From Larix kaempferi (lineage: Eukaryota; Streptophyta; Pinopsida; Pinales; Pinaceae), in assembly GCA_027924585.1 (NCBI GenBank), contig BSBM01003512.1, forward strand, positions 62,001 to 126,000: 64,000 nt of DNA, read 5' to 3'. Each line of letters opens with the position of its first letter. Position 1 is the first letter of the stretch. Positions 59,916 to 64,000 of the stretch are shown here, in pieces. The notes under the pieces are model-generated. The model ran no database searches. It saw only the letters and a list, made by a program, of their open reading frames with translations, and was not told the DNA's origin. The position numbers and the translations under genes were made by a program.

Positions 59916-62900
59916 TGACCAACTTTTGGGAGTTGAAATTTGAAAATAGATTTGGATGTCCCGTTGGTAGACAAGTGCACATGCCAACTTTCGTGACGTT
60001 CCGAGATATTTTCTTCCCCTTTAAGCCCAACTCTAGAGAAAACGCACGGTCGTGTTTCGAATTTGAGCTACTTCTCGGAATTGAAAATTGAGAACAGATT
60101 TGGATGTCCCATTTGTATACATGTGTGCACAGCAACTTTCGTGACGTTCCAAGGTATTTTCTCGCCCTTTAAGCCCAAGTCTAGCGAAAACGCACGGTCA
60201 ATTTTCAACTTTGACCAACTTCTCAGAATTCAAATTTGAGAATAGATTTGGATGTCCCATTGGTAGACAAGCGTCCACACCAACTTGCATGACATTGCGA
60301 GCTATTTTCATCCCATTTAAGCCCAACTCTAGAGAAAACGCACTGTCACGTTTCATCTTTGACCAACTTCTCGGAATTGAAAATTGAGAATAGATTTGGA
60401 TGTCCCATTTGTACACATGCGCGCATAGCAACTTTCATGACGTTACGAGCTAATTTCACTCCCTTTATTCCCAAGTCTAGTGATAACCCATGGTGGCATT
60501 TCGACTTTGACCAACTTCTGGGAATTGAAATTTGAAAATAGATTTGGATGTCCCATTGGTAGACAAGCGTGCACGCCAACTTTCGTGACGTTCCGAGCTA
60601 TTTTCTGCCCCTTTAACCCAAGTCTAGCGAAAACGCACGGTCGAGTTTCAACTTTGACCAACTTCTCGGAATTTAAATTTGAGAATAGATTTGGATGTCC
60701 CGTTGGTAGACAAGTGCGCATGCCAACTTTCGTGATGTTCAAATATATTTTCTCGCCCTTTAAGCCCAAGTCTAGCAAAAACGCATGGTAAATTTTCAAC
60801 TTTGACCAACTTCCCGGAATTGAAATTTGAGAGTAGATTTGGATGTCCCATTGGTAGACAAGCATCCACACCGACTTTCGTGACATTCCGAGCTATTTTC
60901 TTCCCATTTAAGCCCAACTCTAGAGAAAACGCACGGTCGCGTTTCATCTTTGACCAACTTCTCGGAATTGAAAATTGAGAATAGATTTGGATGTCCCATT
61001 TGTAGACATGCGCGCACAGCAACTTTCGTGACATTACGAGCTAATTTCACATCCTTTAAGCCCAATTCTAGCGAAAACGCACGATCGAGTTTCAACTTTG
61101 ATTAAATTCTTGGAATTGAAATTTGAGAATAGTTTTGGATGTCCCATTGGTAGACAAGCGTCCACACCAACTTTTGTGACGTTTCGAGCTATTTTCTCCC
61201 CGTTTAAGCCCAAGTCTAGCGAAAACCCACGGTCGAGTTTCGAATTTGACCAACTTCTCGGAATAGAAAATTGAGCATAGATTTGGATGTCCCGTTGGTA
61301 GACAAATGCGCATGCCAACTTTCGTGACGTTCCGAGCTATTTTCTCACACTTTAAGTCTAAGTCTAGCGAAAACGCATGGTCGATTTTCAACTTTGACCA
61401 ACTTCTCGGAATTTAAAAGTGAGAATGAATTTGGATGTCACATTGGTAGACGAGCGTCCATGCCAACTTTCGTGACGTTCCGATCTATTTTCTCCCCCTT
61501 TAAGCCCAAGTCTATCGAAAACGCACGATCGAGTTTCAACTTTGACCAACTTCTCAGAATTTAAATTTGAGAATGGATTTGGATGTCCCACTTGTAGACA
61601 TTCGCGCACAACAACTTTCGTGACATTACGAGCTAATTTCCCACCCTTTAAGCCCAAGTCTAGCGAAAATGCATGATCGAGTTTCAACTTTGACCAACTT
61701 CTCGCAATTGAAATTTGAGAATAGTTTTGGATGTCCCATTGGTAGACAAGCGTCCACACCAACTTTCGTGACGTTCCGAGCTATTTTCTCCCCCTTTAAG
61801 CCCAAGTCTAGCGAAAACGCACGGTCGAGTTTCGAATTTGACCAACTTCTCGGAATTGAAAATTGAGCATAGATTTGGATGTCCCGTTGGTAGACAAATG
61901 GGCACGCCAACTTTCGTGACGTTCCGAGCTATTTTCTCACGCTTTAAGCCTAAGTCTAGCAAAAATGCACGATCGATTTTCAACTTTGACCAACTTCTCG
62001 GAATTTAAATTTGAGAATGGGTTTGGATTCCCCGTTGGTAGATAAGTGCACACGCCAACTTTCGTGTTGTTCCGAGCTATTTACTCACCCTTTAAGCCCA
62101 AGTCTAGCGAAAATCCACGGTCGATTTTCAACTTTGACCAACTTCTCAGAATATAAATTTGAGAATAGATTTGGATGTCACATTGGTAGACGAGCGTCCA
62201 CACCAATTTTCGTGACGTTCCGATCTATTTTCACACCCTTTAAGCCCAACTTTAGCGAAAACGCACGATCGAGTTTCAACATTGACCAACTTCTCGGAAT
62301 TGAAATTTGGGAATAGTTTTGGATGTCCCATTGGTAAACAAGCGTCCACACCAACTTTCGTGACGTTCCGATCTATTTTCTCCCCCTTCAAGCCCAAGTC
62401 TAGCGAAAACGCACGGTCGAGTTTCGAATTTGACCAACTTCTCGGAATTAAAAATTGAGCATAGATTTGGATGTCCCATTGGTGGACAAATGCGCACGTC
62501 AAATTTCGTGACGTTCCTAGCTATTTTCTCACCCTTTAAGCCCAAGTCTAGCAAAAATGCACGGTCAATTTTCAACTTTGACCAACTTCTCAGAATTGAA
62601 ATTTGAGAATAGTTTTGGATGTCCCATTGGTAGACAAGCGTCCACATCAACTTTCGTGACGTTCCGAGCTATTTTCTCCCCCTTTAAGCCCAAGTCTAGC
62701 GAAAACGCATGGGTGAGTTTCGAATTTGACCAACTTATCGTAATTGAAAATTGAGTATAGATTTGGATGTGTCGTTGGTAGACCAATGCGCACGCCAACT
62801 TTCATGACGTTTTGAGCTATTTTCTAACCCTTTAAGCCAAAGTCTAGCAAAAATGCACGGTCGATTTTCAACTTTGACCAACTTCTCGGAATTTAAATTT

Positions 62901-64000
62901 GAGAATAGATTTGGATGTCACATTGGTAGATGAGCGTCCACGCCAACTTTCTTGACGTTCCGAGCTATTCTCACACCCTTTAGGCCCAAGTCTAGCGAAA
63001 ACGCATGATCGAGTTTGAACTTTGACCAACTTCTCGGAATTGAAATTTGAGAATAGTTTTGGATGTGCCATTGGCAGACAAGCATCCACACCAACATTCA
63101 TTACATTCCGAGCTATTTTCACACCTTTTAAGCCGAAGTCTAGCGAAAACGCACGATCTAGTTTCAACTTTGACCAACTTCTCGGAATTGAAATTTGAGA
63201 ATAGTTTTGGATGTCTCATTGGTAGACAAGCGTCCACACTAACTTTCGTGACGTTCCGAGCTATTTTCTCCCCCTTTAAGCCCAAGTCTAGCGAAAATGC
63301 ACGGTCGAGTTTCGAATTTGACCAACTTCTCGGAATTGAAAATTGAGCATAGATTTGGATGTGCCGTTGGCAGACAAATGCGCACGCCAACTTTCGTGAC
63401 GTTCCAAGCTATTTTATCATCCTTTAAACCTAAGTCTAGCGAAAATGCACGGTCGATTTTCAACTTTGACCAACTTCTCGGAATTTGAATTTGAGAATAT
63501 ATTTGGATGTCACATTGGTAGACGAGCATTCACGCCAACTTTCGTGACGTTCCGAGCTATTTTCACACCGTTTAAGCCCAAGTCTAGCGAAAACGCACGA
63601 TCGAGTTTCAACTTTGACCAACTTCTTGGAATTGAAATTTGAGAATAGTTTTGGATGTCCCATTGGTAGACAAGCGTCCACACCAACTTTCGTCACGTTC
63701 CGAGTTATTTTCTCCCCCTTTAAGCCCAAGTCTAGCGAAAATGCACGGTCGATTTTCAACTTTGACAAACTTCTCGGAATTTAAATTTGAGAATGGATTT
63801 GGATGTCCCGTTGGTAGATAAGTGCACATGCCTACTTTCATGACGTTCCGAGCTATTTTCTTCCCCTTTAAGCCCAACTCTAGAGAAAACGCACGATCGT
63901 GTTTCGACTTTGACCTACTTCTCGGAAATGAAAATTGAGAATAGATTTGGATGTCCCATTTGTAGACATGCACGCACAACAACTTTCGTGACGTTACGAG

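Larger units (their letters stand above)
45645..64000. repeat. Satellite DNA array, ~148-bp monomer, about 120 copies, open at the window end
   Basis: Head-to-tail monomers carry fixed landmarks: CAACTTCTCGGAATT, GATTTGGATGTCCC, GGTAGACAAGCGTCCACACC (variable part), AACTTTCGTGACGTTCCGAG, TTTAAGCCCAAGTCTAGCGA and AAACGCACGGTCGAGTTTC. Successive AACTTCTC words lie at 45745, 45893 and 46042, giving 148-149 bp. At least five variants of the part after GGTAGAC are interleaved (AAGCGTCCACACC, AAATGCGCACGCC, GAGCGTCCACGCC, ATGCGCGCACAGC, AAGTGCACATGCC) without a simple fixed order. Some monomers are shortened (near 46890, 55355, 58660). One solo LTR interrupts the array (59271-59915). It is non-coding; the length fits one nucleosome, as in many centromeric or heterochromatic satellites. 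Confidence 0.97.

Noticed and set aside
45645-64000. More than one hundred open frames of 60-195 codons in the satellite, mostly on the minus strand, giving similar Cys/Arg-rich proteins
   Set aside because: They are satellite monomers read in rotating frames (148 is not a multiple of 3), with no start context, no domain and no constant product. The longest (55064-55651) comes from a shortened monomer near 55355 that shifts the frame. They are not genes.
45645-64000. Tandem regular repeats resembling a CRISPR array
   Set aside because: Units are ~148 bp with no unique spacers, no cas genes and a plant genomic setting.

Overview
This window looks like nuclear DNA from a land plant, most likely a flowering plant; the species cannot be named from it. 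The reasons are: plant-type exon fragments with GT...AG borders (an STT3A oligosaccharyltransferase copy, a ketose-bisphosphate-aldolase/dehydrogenase fusion protein, an ENT-domain protein), a Tat-type Ty3/gypsy retrotransposon with very long LTRs, a plant pararetrovirus-like remnant, and a long AT-rich satellite array. Nothing looks bacterial, and there are no operons or ribosome binding sites. Most open frames are chance frames in repeats.

Layout. 1-5 kb: a broken three-exon piece of STT3A, a broken exon of a second gene, a tRNA-like sequence and a MITE with GACTA-rich inverted repeats. 5-9.6 kb: the 3' end and LTR of a decayed retrotransposon, with a tandem duplication, a 41-42 bp minisatellite and TATA boxes. 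9.6-16 kb: mostly unrecognised AT-rich DNA, one candidate Cys-rich exon, and a shattered reverse-strand gene-like region. 16-33.9 kb: a Tat-like element (truncated 5' LTR, PBS, gag, protease, an extra RNase H, RT, RNase H, integrase, truncated 3' LTR). Its pol is split at one codon boundary by a solo LTR (duplicated target ACTAC), and that LTR is itself split by a second solo LTR in opposite orientation (duplicated target AGAAC). 34-38.4 kb: a small exon-like segment, a petuvirus/florendovirus-like polyprotein fragment on the minus strand, and an intact 789-bp exon encoding an ENT-domain C-terminus, also on the minus strand. 38.4-45.6 kb: locally duplicated DNA, including a 1.4-kb tandem repeat that carries a 230-bp foldback hairpin and LINE-like zinc-knuckle remains. 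45.6-64 kb: about 120 monomers of a ~148-bp satellite, interrupted once by a 645-bp solo LTR (target TGACC), running off the window end.

Function. The only clearly intact host coding piece is the ENT-domain exon. The retroelement is dead: stop codons, frameshifts, a lost protease catalytic Asp and a split pol are all visible. The window reads as a repeat-rich, possibly pericentromeric or heterochromatic region flanking a large satellite block. No new enzymatic or defence system was found. The most informative structures are the nested solo LTRs, the satellite with its long-range internal duplications, the foldback hairpin, and the conserved TTGAC palindrome of the LTRs.
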